Notes: a model not told the origin generated them from the letters alone. A DNA stretch of 13,371 nucleotides from Myxococcales bacterium (GCA_004525875.1 SPBQ01000021.1:1-13371), one strand, 5' to 3'. Counted from the first letter of the stretch, positions 1 through 7,310 are shown. Translations and numbers: made by a program.

Positions 1-401
1 ACGTCGTCGCCGGTATCCGCAACTGGGCCCGACCGGATCAGCTCACCGGCGCCGACCTGCCGCCCTACAGCGCTGCTGCGGGCGACGCCGCCCGCGGCGA
101 AAGCGCCTACGGCGAGTACTGCGCGCGCTGCCACGGGGCCGACGGTGAGGGCGGACCGAACGGTGGTTCCGTGGTCGACGACAGCTACCTCGCGCTGGTG
201 AGCGACCAGAGCCTGCGCACCAGCGTGATCAGCGGACGGACCGACCTCGGGATGCCCGACTGGCGCGGCTACGTCGCCGGCAAGCCGATGGATCACCAGG
301 CGATCTCCGACGTGGTCGCCTGGCTCGCATCGAGCCGCGTACAGTTCCCCGGGCGCCCCTACCCGGAGGCGGACGGCGAGCCCGGCAAGCAGGGTATGTA
401 G
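1..401 (+). CDS. c-type cytochrome, C-terminal part (5' truncated by window edge)
   Basis: The open frame enters from the left edge (first full codon at position 3) and ends at TAG 399-401. It carries one haem c attachment motif, CARCH, encoded at 120-134. A likely distal Met ligand lies in LGMPDW (Met codon 252-254). The C-terminal helix (DVVAWLASS) is typical of class I cytochrome c. The residues before the CXXCH (VVAGIRNWAR) look like the last helix of a preceding cytochrome c domain, so the whole protein may be dihaem; this is inference, because that part is outside the window. It probably sits on the outer face of the membrane and takes electrons from the bc complex encoded just downstream, or bridges to an oxidase. 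The Rieske gene starts 34 nt later on the same strand, which suggests an operon. The cytochrome c assignment is firm; the exact role is not. Confidence 0.85.
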   Translation, partial: VVAGIRNWARPDQLTGADLPPYSAAAGDAARGESAYGEYCARCHGADGEGGPNGGSVVDDSYLALVSDQSLRTSVISGRTDLGMPDWRGYVAGKPMDHQAISDVVAWLASSRVQFPGRPYPEADGEPGKQGM

Positions 402-411
402 GTCTGTCGCC

Positions 412-439
412 GGGAAGACTCACGATGGATTTCCGATGA
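412..439 (+). promoter_or_regulatory. Shine-Dalgarno plus four-codon ORF overlapping the Rieske start
   Basis: GGGAAG (412-417) lies 7 nt before an ATG at 425. That ATG opens a four-codon frame (Met-Asp-Phe-Arg) that stops at TGA 437-439, overlapping the Rieske ATG (436-438) as ATGA. The Rieske ATG itself has only a weak GGA upstream. Ribosomes could therefore load at 425 and reinitiate at 436. This is a reading of the spacing, not a demonstrated mechanism. Confidence 0.25.
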
Positions 440-969
440 GCAAGAAGAAGTCTGATACTGCAGAGAGCACTCCCGTGATCGCCACGCGCCGTAGCTTCCT
501 GTTCAAGCTCGGGATCGCGCTCAACGTGGTCGCGGCCTCGCTCATCGGTGTTCCGATCATCGGCTACATCCTGTCGTCGCTTCGCAGCCGCGCGTGGCAA
601 GCATGGATCCCGCTCGGCCCCGTCGACGGCTTCCGCGTCGGCCAGACCCGCCTCAGCCAGTACGTCAACCCGTTCACCGCTCCGTGGGACGGCGAGACCG
701 CCAACATCCCGTGCTGGGTGCGGCGGCTGGACGACGACGAGTTCAAGATCTTCGCGATCAACTGCACGCATCTCGGATGCCCGGTGCGCTGGTTCCAGGA
801 GTCAGGGCTGTTCATGTGCCCCTGTCACGGAGGCGTGTATTACGAGGACGGTACGGTCGCGTCGGGCCCGCCACCGCGGCCGCTGTACCAGTACCAGTAC
901 CGCGTTCGTGCCGGACAGCTCGAGGTACAGGCCGGTCAGACCCCGACGCTGGCCGCCCCCTCGGTATAG
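436..969 (+). CDS. qcrA: Rieske 2Fe-2S protein of a cytochrome bc complex (Tat-type)
   Basis: This is the 177-residue iron-sulfur subunit of a quinol:cytochrome c oxidoreductase. It accepts one electron from quinol at the Qo site and passes it to a c-type haem. Both cluster motifs are intact: CTHLGC at residues 110-115 and CPCHGG at 128-133. By family precedent, C110, H112, C128 and H131 are the cluster ligands and C115-C130 the stabilising disulfide. The N-terminus has a twin-arginine signature (ATRRSFLFKLG, residues 16-26) followed by one hydrophobic segment (about 24-46). This fits Tat export with the segment kept as a membrane anchor, leaving the cluster domain outside. The stop is followed after 2 nt by the cytochrome b start, so the two are probably translationally coupled. 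The symbol follows the menaquinol-type (qcr) naming; petC or fbcF would be equally defensible. Confidence 0.93.
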   Translation: MSKKKSDTAESTPVIATRRSFLFKLGIALNVVAASLIGVPIIGYILSSLRSRAWQAWIPLGPVDGFRVGQTRLSQYVNPFTAPWDGETANIPCWVRRLDDDEFKIFAINCTHLGCPVRWFQESGLFMCPCHGGVYYEDGTVASGPPPRPLYQYQYRVRAGQLEVQAGQTPTLAAPSV

Positions 970-971
970 GG

Positions 972-2423
972 ATGAGCCGTCTACAGGCGATCGCGGTCTG
1001 GTTCGACGAGCGACTTCATCTCACGAAGCTGTTCGACTCGACCGCCGGCCACACCGTGCCCGCGAACGCGGGCAGCTGGTTCTACGTGTTCGGCAGCGCG
1101 ACGCTGGTCTGCTTCGTCATCCAGGTCGTCACCGGCGTCTGTCTCGCGCTCGTCTACCAGCCCTCGGCCAGCCAGGCCTGGGCGAGCCTCGAGTACCTGA
1201 ACTTCCAGCAGCCGCTGGGATGGTATCTGCGCGCTCTGCACGGCTGGGGCAGCAACTTCATGGTCGCGATCATGGCCGTGCACATGGCGCAGGTCTTCCT
1301 GTTCGGTGCCTACAAGTATCCGCGCGAGATGACGTGGATTTCCGGCCTGCTGCTGCTGCTCTGCACACTGGGGATGGCATTCACCGGGCAGATCATGCGC
1401 TTCGATCAGGACGCTTACTGGGGCCTCGGTATCGGCGCGTCGATCATGGGCCGGGTCCCCCTGATCGGCAACGATCTCGTCCATCTCGTGCTCGGTGGAC
1501 CGATCATTGCGGGCGAGACGCTCTCGCGGTTCGTCACGCTGCACGTGTTCGTCATCCCGGGCGCGATCATCGCCATCGTGGCCCTGCACCTGCGCCTGGT
1601 ACTGACCGCGGGCATCAACGAGTACCCCGAGCCCGGCAAGCCGGTGGTGAAGGAGACCTATCACCAGGAGTACGAGGCGCTGCTCGAGGAGCAGGGCGTG
1701 CCGTTCTATCCAAAGGCGATCGACAAGGACATCGTCTTTTCGGGCCTCGTCATCCTGGCGATCTTCGTGTGTGCGGCCGTGTTCGGACCGTTCGGCCCCA
1801 ACGGGGAGCCCGACCCGACGCTGATCCATACCGCGCCGCGGCCGGACTTCTTCTTCCTCTGGCTGTTCGCCGCGCTCGCGCTGCTGCCGCCCTACCTCGA
1901 GACGTTCCTCCTCCTCGCGGCGCCGGTCGTGGGGCTGGGCCTGCTCTTCGCCCTGCCCTTCATCTCCGGCACGGGCGAGAAGAGCCCACGTAGCCGGCCG
2001 GTCGCGGTCGTCGGTGTGGTGATGGTCTTCCTCACGATCGGGGCGCTCACCAGCCTGGCGGTTCGCTCGGCCTGGTCGCCGGTGATGGACGCGTGGAGCA
2101 GCACGCCGACACCGATCGAGTACCTCGAGGGGCGGACTCCGCTCGAGCTGCAGGGCGCGGTAGTGATCCAGGCCAAGCAGTGCCGCAACTGTCACGCGCT
2201 CGGCGGCGACGGCGGCGAGCGCGGCCCGGCGCTCGACGGCGTGGCCGTCCGTCGCACGCGCGATCAGCTCATCCGTCAGGTACTGCAAGGCGGCGGCAAC
2301 ATGCCCGCCTACGGCAAGAACCTGAAACCCGCCGAGGTGACTGCACTGGTCGCGTTCATGGAGACGCTCCACACGGCCAGCCGTGCGCCCGAGCGCGACG
2401 CCGCAGCCGCCGAACGCCGTTGA
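972..2423 (+). CDS. Cytochrome b with fused C-terminal haem c domain (b6 + subunit IV + cytochrome c in one chain)
   Basis: This 483-residue protein is the quinol-oxidising core of the bc complex. Four helices (about 35-60, 93-112, 122-141, 187-211) carry the two b haems through H90/H104 and H191/H206. The H-X13-H and H-X14-H spacings equal those of cytochrome b6. Three more helices follow (about 254-272, 307-330, 343-365) and resemble subunit IV. The Qo-site PEWY position reads PDFF (291-294). A mono-haem c domain occupies about 393-470, with CRNCH at 404-408 and a probable Met ligand at M444 (GGNMPAYG). Seven helices would put this domain on the outer side, as a haem c requires. The cytochrome b6 cysteine that binds the extra haem cn aligns with V39 here. 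The start at 972 is chosen because cytochrome b homology begins there and it follows the Rieske stop by 2 nt; the frame stays open upstream inside the Rieske gene. Function is secure; the fused layout is the unusual point. Confidence 0.92.
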   Translation: MSRLQAIAVWFDERLHLTKLFDSTAGHTVPANAGSWFYVFGSATLVCFVIQVVTGVCLALVYQPSASQAWASLEYLNFQQPLGWYLRALHGWGSNFMVAIMAVHMAQVFLFGAYKYPREMTWISGLLLLLCTLGMAFTGQIMRFDQDAYWGLGIGASIMGRVPLIGNDLVHLVLGGPIIAGETLSRFVTLHVFVIPGAIIAIVALHLRLVLTAGINEYPEPGKPVVKETYHQEYEALLEEQGVPFYPKAIDKDIVFSGLVILAIFVCAAVFGPFGPNGEPDPTLIHTAPRPDFFFLWLFAALALLPPYLETFLLLAAPVVGLGLLFALPFISGTGEKSPRSRPVAVVGVVMVFLTIGALTSLAVRSAWSPVMDAWSSTPTPIEYLEGRTPLELQGAVVIQAKQCRNCHALGGDGGERGPALDGVAVRRTRDQLIRQVLQGGGNMPAYGKNLKPAEVTALVAFMETLHTASRAPERDAAAAERR

Positions 2424-2428
2424 GGGGA
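2423..2428 (+). promoter_or_regulatory. Ribosome binding site overlapping the cytochrome b stop codon
   Basis: AGGGGA begins on the last base of the TGA stop (2421-2423) and lies 4 nt before the ATG at 2433. This supports that start and suggests translational coupling between cytochrome b and the CtaG-family gene. Confidence 0.55.
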
Positions 2429-2432
2429 CGTC

Positions 2433-3836
2433 ATGGATCCCGTCACCGTCGCCGCACTCTCGTCGTGGCACCTCGACGCGGGGCTGTTGCTGATGCTCGC
2501 GGCGACGGCGATCGTGTACGTTCGCGGCTGGCGCGCGCTGCGGTTCCAGGTTGCCGATCGCTTTCCTGCCTGGCGCGCGATCGCGTTCCTCGGCGGTCTG
2601 CTCACGCTCTTCGTCGCGCTCGCCTCGCCGCTCGACGCATTCAGCGGCTTCCTGCTCTCGGCCCACATGACCCAGCACCTGCTGCTCATGATGATCGCAC
2701 CGCCGCTGCTGCTGCTCGGGTGTCCGAGCGCGCCCCTGCTGCGCGGGCTACCTCCCCGGATCGTCAAACCGGTTCTCGGACCGTTCCTCGCATGGCCCGC
2801 GCTGCGCCGACTCGGACAGCGGCTCACACGACCGGCCACCGCGTGGCTCGTCTTCGTAGCGGCCACCTGGATCTGGCATCTCCCGGGGCCCTACGCGATG
2901 GCACTCTACTCACCGTTCTGGCACTGGACCGAGCACGCCTGCTTCTTCACGACAGCGCTGCTGTTCTGGTGGCCGGTGGTCCTGCCGTGGCCGAGTCGCG
3001 CAGCATGGCCGACCGCCGCGATCGTGGCCTACTTGCTGCTGGCCGATATTCAGAACACGGCACTGTCGGCTATCTTCGCGTTCAGCGAGCGCGTGATCTA
3101 CCCACCCTATGCCGCCGCGCCGCGGCTGTGGAACTTCTCGGTGCAAGACGATCAGATCGCCGCCGGCGCGATCATGTGGGTGCCGGGGTCGATCGCGTTC
3201 CTGCTACCGGTGGCGATCCTCGTCGTGCGCATGCTCGAGTCGCCGCACACGGCGCCCCGTGTGCGGCCCTCGGATGTGGCCGCGGTCGTGCTCGCGTGCG
3301 CGCTCTTCGCCGTCCCCGGTCCCGCAATCGCCGACGGCGGCAAGGTCCAGCTCAGTGAGACGGCGGGCCCGTTTCGCGTCTCGATCTTCACGTTGCCGAA
3401 CCCGTTGAGGACCCACGCCGTCGACATCAGCGTGATGGTGCAGCCACTCGCTGACTGGCGGCCGCTGCTCGACGCCCATGTCGAGCTCGAGCTCGAGCGT
3501 ATCGGCGAGCCCATCGCCGAGCTCGACGCCAAGCCGGACGCCGAGCGCGCGCCTGGAGAGCTCTCCGCTACCACGGTTCACGTCGACGCCACACGCGAGG
3601 ACGCGCACAACAAGCTCTTGTACGCCGCTCATTTCCACGTTCACCAGGCGGGCACGTGGAGCCTGCGCACGTTCGTCCGTCACGGCGACGATCACGCGAC
3701 GGTCACATCGTCCCTAGAGATATGGCCCACGCCGTGGTGGATGCACATGCCCGGGTCGGGCTTGCTGCTGGCGCTGGCCGCGCTCGGGCTGATCTCGATC
3801 AATCTCCGTCTCAAACGGTTCGATCCCGATACGTGA
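2433..3836 (+). CDS. ctaG: CtaG-family cytochrome c oxidase assembly protein with extra C-terminal periplasmic domain
   Basis: Residues 1-268 match the caa3-type CtaG membrane family, which is involved in assembly of haem-copper oxidases, probably at the copper centre. Visible hallmarks are the polytopic hydrophobic pattern, AHMTQH (77-82), WHLP (148-151), HWTEH (164-168), the ADIQNT segment (204-209) and the QDDQIAAGAIMW segment (238-249). After a short basic linker comes a signal-peptide-like stretch (282-300, ending AIA before DGG). A soluble domain follows (about 301-438), then a last membrane helix (about 441-458). The soluble domain recalls FixH/YtkA-like beta domains (a 'G-T-W-S-L' strand), but I cannot assign it firmly. 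It is histidine-rich, with HFHVH at 400-404 and MHM at 437-439. At 467 residues it is much longer than an ordinary CtaG of roughly 300. Its operon position suggests that the bc complex supplies a caa3-like oxidase encoded outside the window. Confidence 0.85.
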   Translation: MDPVTVAALSSWHLDAGLLLMLAATAIVYVRGWRALRFQVADRFPAWRAIAFLGGLLTLFVALASPLDAFSGFLLSAHMTQHLLLMMIAPPLLLLGCPSAPLLRGLPPRIVKPVLGPFLAWPALRRLGQRLTRPATAWLVFVAATWIWHLPGPYAMALYSPFWHWTEHACFFTTALLFWWPVVLPWPSRAAWPTAAIVAYLLLADIQNTALSAIFAFSERVIYPPYAAAPRLWNFSVQDDQIAAGAIMWVPGSIAFLLPVAILVVRMLESPHTAPRVRPSDVAAVVLACALFAVPGPAIADGGKVQLSETAGPFRVSIFTLPNPLRTHAVDISVMVQPLADWRPLLDAHVELELERIGEPIAELDAKPDAERAPGELSATTVHVDATREDAHNKLLYAAHFHVHQAGTWSLRTFVRHGDDHATVTSSLEIWPTPWWMHMPGSGLLLALAALGLISINLRLKRFDPDT

Positions 3837-3935
3837 GAGGCAGGGGCACTCCTTCTTCCCACACGGCAAGCGACTCGTTACGATCCCGCGACATCGGCGC
3901 GAACGAGCCCGGTACGCGCGCGAGGAGATCATAAG
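3837..3935. other. Intergenic gap between the respiratory operon and the GltS-like gene
   Basis: This 99-nt gap contains a good ribosome binding site (next entry). I see no convincing -35/-10 pair and no hairpin followed by a T-run. Whether the downstream gene is read through from the respiratory operon or has its own promoter cannot be decided by eye. Confidence 0.4.
3922..3927 (+). promoter_or_regulatory. Ribosome binding site for the GltS-like gene
   Basis: GAGGAG lies 8 nt before the ATG at 3936, at normal spacing, and supports that start. Confidence 0.65.
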
Positions 3936-5549
3936 ATGGACCTGCTGCATCAGATTCGTGGTTACGTCATGCCGACGCTCGGCATCCTGACGGCACTGTT
4001 CGGCTACTTTACCGGGACCGTCTCGCTCGGGTTTGTGTGGCCGGCCGGGTTCTTCGGACTCCTGCTCCTGCTCGGCGTCTACGACGTCAGCCAGCGCCGC
4101 CACAGCATTCTGCGCAACTACCCCGTGCTCGGTCATCTGCGTTTTCTGCTGGAGAGCGCGGGGCCCGAGCTCCATCAGTACTTCGTCGAGAGCAACCTCA
4201 GTGGCCGGCCGTTCAACCGCGACCAGCGCACCCTCATCTACGAACGCTCCAAGGACATCGAGGGCCTCAAGCCGTTCGGTACCGAGCTGGACGTGTACGC
4301 CGCCGGCTACGGATTCATCGCTCACTCGATCATTCCGAAGCCGATCATCGAGGATGCCGAGCGAAAGCTCCGCATCGACGTCGGTGGGCCCGACTGTGCG
4401 AAGCCCTACTCGTCGTCGGTCATCAACATCTCGGCGATGAGCTTCGGCGCGCTCAGCGGAAACGCGATCCGTGCCCTCAACACGGCGGCGAAGCTCGGCG
4501 GTTTCGCCCACGACACCGGTGAGGGCGGGTTCAGCCGCCACCATCGCGAGCCCGGCGGAGACATCATCTGGCAAATCGGCACAGGCTACTTCGGTTGCCG
4601 GAATGACGACGGCAGCTTCAGCATCGACATGTTCGCCGAGCAGGCCGCCGCCGACCAGATCAAGATGATCGAGCTCAAGATCTCGCAGGGGGCCAAGCCG
4701 GGGCACGGAGGTATCCTGCCGGCGGTGAAGGTTACCGACGAGATCGCCGACGCGCGCCGGGTTCCGATGGGACAGGACTGCTTCTCACCGCCCGGGCACT
4801 CCATGTTCTCCACGCCGATCGGGCTCCTGGAGTTCATCGCCGCGCTGCGCGAGAGGAGCGGCGGCAAACCCACCGGCTTCAAGATCTGCATCGGCAACCC
4901 GAGCGAGTTCTTCGCGCTCTGCAAGGCGATGGTCGAGACGCAGATCACGCCGGATTTCATCACGGTCGACGGCGGCGAGGGTGGAACGGGCGCCGCGCCC
5001 CTGGAGTACTCGAATCACCCCGGCATGCCGCTGGTCGACGGCCTCCTGCTCGTTCACAACGCGCTGGTCGGCGTCAACGTCCGCGACCGGATCAAGATCG
5101 CGGCCAGCGGCAAGCGCAACGGTAGCTACGACATCGCGGCGGCCATGGCGCTGGGCGCGAACTGGGTCAACATCGCACGCGGCTTCATGTTCTCGGTCGG
5201 CTGCATCCAGTCGCAGAGCTGCCACACCAACACCTGCCCCGTCGGTGTGGCGACGCAAGATCCACGGCTGACACGCGCCCTCGTGGTCGAAGACAAGGCC
5301 AAGCGCGCGCACGAGTTTCACCGCAATACCGTCCAGGGGCTCGCCGAGATGACCGCCGCCTGCGGGCTCGATCACCCCAACGATTTCAGGCCGCATCACC
5401 TCTACGAGCGCGGCTCGGAGAGCAAGCTGCGGCGCTTCGATCAGATCTACGACTTCTACCAGCCGGGTCAGCTACTGGCAGGCGATGTGAGCAAGCACAT
5501 CAAGCCGTTCTGGGAGTCGGCCGACGCGAAGACGTTCTCGCCCGTCTGA
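3936..5549 (+). CDS. Membrane-anchored FMN-binding glutamate synthase family protein
   Basis: The 537-residue product matches the FMN/iron-sulfur synthase domain of the glutamate synthase large subunit (Glu_synthase family). Two hydrophobic stretches (about 9-31 and 32-49) precede it and probably anchor it to the membrane. The FMN/substrate barrel is recognisable from NISAMSFGALS (164-174), the GQDCFSPPGHS segment (279-289) and VDGGEGGTGAAP (344-355). The 3Fe-4S cysteines are kept as C423-X5-C429-X4-C434 before PVGVATQDP. No N-terminal glutamine amidotransferase domain is present. The protein therefore cannot by itself release ammonia from glutamine, and true glutamate synthase activity is doubtful. 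Family relatives include stand-alone proteins of unknown substrate and the amine-transferring methylglutamate synthase subunit. No partner subunit is visible nearby. The fold and cofactors are well supported; the reaction is not. Confidence 0.9.
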   Translation: MDLLHQIRGYVMPTLGILTALFGYFTGTVSLGFVWPAGFFGLLLLLGVYDVSQRRHSILRNYPVLGHLRFLLESAGPELHQYFVESNLSGRPFNRDQRTLIYERSKDIEGLKPFGTELDVYAAGYGFIAHSIIPKPIIEDAERKLRIDVGGPDCAKPYSSSVINISAMSFGALSGNAIRALNTAAKLGGFAHDTGEGGFSRHHREPGGDIIWQIGTGYFGCRNDDGSFSIDMFAEQAAADQIKMIELKISQGAKPGHGGILPAVKVTDEIADARRVPMGQDCFSPPGHSMFSTPIGLLEFIAALRERSGGKPTGFKICIGNPSEFFALCKAMVETQITPDFITVDGGEGGTGAAPLEYSNHPGMPLVDGLLLVHNALVGVNVRDRIKIAASGKRNGSYDIAAAMALGANWVNIARGFMFSVGCIQSQSCHTNTCPVGVATQDPRLTRALVVEDKAKRAHEFHRNTVQGLAEMTAACGLDHPNDFRPHHLYERGSESKLRRFDQIYDFYQPGQLLAGDVSKHIKPFWESADAKTFSPV

Positions 5550-5559
5550 GCGGCGACGA

Positions 5560-7305
5560 TCAGCGCAGCGTAGCCATGAACTCGTCGCGCCCCTCCTGCC
5601 ACACCGAGTGGTCGCCCTCGAGCCCCATGATCGCTTCCTGGACCTTCGTGATGCCGAAGCCCCAGACCTGCTCCATCTTGATGTGAGGCGGCATCGTCAG
5701 CTCGCCGGAGCTCACGATCGCATCGATGATGAACGGCTTCGTCGACGCGAGCGCCTGCTCGATGGCCGGCACGATGTCCGTGGCATGCTCCACGCGCACA
5801 CCCTCGCCGCCGCAGGCCTTCGCGTACATGGCAAAGTCGGGATTGACGAGCCCCGTGGCCTCGGCGTTTCGCGGTAGGCCCGATACTTCCATCTCCATCT
5901 TCACGAAGGCCAGCTCGCTGTTGTTGAAGACGATCACCTTGATCGGCCACTCGTAGCGAACGGCCGTGACGAAGTCGTTCATCGACATGCCGAAGCCGCC
6001 GTCACCACACAGCGCCCACACCTGGCGGCTCGGATCGACCGCCGCCGCACCCAGCGCCACCGGCAGGCCACAGCCGAGCGAGCCGTGGTTGAAGCCACCC
6101 GCCATGCGGCGCCCGCCGGCCATGCTCATCTGGCGAGCCGCCCAGATCGTGCACTCGCCGACATCGACGGCGAAGAATGCGTCGTGTGCCGCACGGTCGC
6201 TGATCGCCCTGGCAAAGAGCTGCGGATGCAGCGGCTCGTCGGTGCGTCGCAGATCGGCCTGTGCCTCCATGTGGCCCAGCCACTTGTCGCGCATCTCGAT
6301 CAGATTGTCGCGGAACTTGCCCGAGTTGCCCTTCTTCACGAGCGGGTCGAGCGCGTCGAGCGTCGCACCGACGTCACCGACCAGCCCCAGCGAGACCGGA
6401 GCACGACGGCCGATGCGGTTCACGTCGCGATCGACCTGGATGATCGGCCGGCCGTCGGGAAGGAACTCCTCGTATGGAAAGTCGGTTCCGAGCATGAGGA
6501 GGACGTCGCAGTCGAACACCGCGTGGAACCCGGCGGGATTCCCGATCAGCCCGGTCATCCCCACAACCGGGCCGTCCGTGTAATCGAAGATATCCTTGGC
6601 CCGTAGCGTGTTGGCGATCGGCGCTCCGAGCTTTTCGGCCAGCGCCAGCACCTGCTCGCGCGCCTCGCGGCAGCCAATTCCGCAGAACAGCGTGACGCGC
6701 TTGCCGGCGTTGATGATCTCGGCGGCCCGTGCGAGCTCGGCCGCCTCCGGTGCACATCGCGGCAACGCGTAGACCAGTGGACGTGTGAAGTGCTCGCTCG
6801 CGATCTCCTTGCCGATGATGTCGGCGGGAAGCTCGATGCGTGTGACGACGCGCTCGGTGAGCGAGCGCTGAACGGCGATCTCGGCCATGCGCGGCATCTG
6901 CGACGGCGAGTCGATGATCGCCTGGTAGTCGCAGACGTCATCGAAGACCTTGGTCAGATCCATCTCCTTGTGGAAGTCGCTGCCGCGTCCGGCCAGCGGC
7001 ACCTGTCCCGTGATCGCGACTACACCCGCACCTTCCTTCTGAGCGTTGTAGAGCCCATTGATCAGATGCAGCGCGCCCGGCCCGGAAGTCCCGGCGCAAA
7101 CGCCGATCTTGCCGGTGAGCTCGGCTTGCGCCGCGGCTGCGTAGCCGGCGTGTTCCTCGTGGCGCACGCAGATCCATCGGAAGCGATCGTCCTTGCGAAT
7201 CGCCTCGACCAGCGGATTGATCGCGTCGCCGGTGACACCGAAGATGTCCCGCGCGCCGGCCTCCGCCAGCACGTCGAGCAGACTCTCGCAGATCGTGCGA
7301 CTCAT
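5560..7305 (-). CDS. TPP-dependent enzyme, pyruvate oxidase / PoxB-like (paralogue B)
   Basis: This 581-residue member of the thiamine-diphosphate enzyme superfamily most resembles E. coli PoxB, the pyruvate:quinone oxidoreductase that oxidatively decarboxylates pyruvate to acetate and CO2 at the membrane. The N-terminal PYR domain carries the catalytic-type glutamate in RHEE (E50). The central domain (about 190-330) has the FAD-type segment MTGLIGNPAGFH (250-261). The C-terminal PP domain has the Mg-TPP motif GDGGF (434-438) with NN at 461-462. Where PoxB reads GYFQE, this protein reads SDFHKE (109-114), so substrate or partner may differ. The start at 7305 is chosen over the longer open frame because PoxB homology begins there and AGGGGAGG sits 5 nt upstream. 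It lies 208 nt downstream of a paralogue on the same strand. Acetolactate synthase or another decarboxylase is a less likely alternative. Confidence 0.85.
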   Translation of the reverse strand: MSRTICESLLDVLAEAGARDIFGVTGDAINPLVEAIRKDDRFRWICVRHEEHAGYAAAAQAELTGKIGVCAGTSGPGALHLINGLYNAQKEGAGVVAITGQVPLAGRGSDFHKEMDLTKVFDDVCDYQAIIDSPSQMPRMAEIAVQRSLTERVVTRIELPADIIGKEIASEHFTRPLVYALPRCAPEAAELARAAEIINAGKRVTLFCGIGCREAREQVLALAEKLGAPIANTLRAKDIFDYTDGPVVGMTGLIGNPAGFHAVFDCDVLLMLGTDFPYEEFLPDGRPIIQVDRDVNRIGRRAPVSLGLVGDVGATLDALDPLVKKGNSGKFRDNLIEMRDKWLGHMEAQADLRRTDEPLHPQLFARAISDRAAHDAFFAVDVGECTIWAARQMSMAGGRRMAGGFNHGSLGCGLPVALGAAAVDPSRQVWALCGDGGFGMSMNDFVTAVRYEWPIKVIVFNNSELAFVKMEMEVSGLPRNAEATGLVNPDFAMYAKACGGEGVRVEHATDIVPAIEQALASTKPFIIDAIVSSGELTMPPHIKMEQVWGFGITKVQEAIMGLEGDHSVWQEGRDEFMATLR

Positions 7306-7310
7306 CGTTG

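Noticed and set aside
548..1993. Long plus-strand open frame (481 codons) overlapping Rieske and cytochrome b in another frame
   Set aside because: It is an Arg/Ala/Ser/Pro-rich shadow without motifs, and both underlying genes have clear cofactor motifs in their own frames.
981..2678. Long open frame (565 codons) on the minus strand opposite cytochrome b
   Set aside because: Its composition is very rich in Arg, Glu, Asp and His with no recognisable domain. It lies fully opposite a certain cytochrome b/CtaG pair. Such antisense frames are expected in GC-rich coding DNA.
2093..3358. Plus-strand open frame of 421 codons across the cytochrome b/CtaG junction
   Set aside because: Low-complexity Arg/Ala translation, off-frame with two well-supported genes.
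3483..3499. Short GAGCTC/CTCGAG tandem repeat
   Set aside because: It lies within the CtaG-fusion coding region and encodes an ordinary Glu/Leu alternation (VELELE), so no separate role is needed.
3714..4706. Minus-strand open frame of 330 codons opposite CtaG and the GltS-like gene
   Set aside because: No domain, Asp/Glu/Val-rich shadow composition, and opposite well-supported genes.
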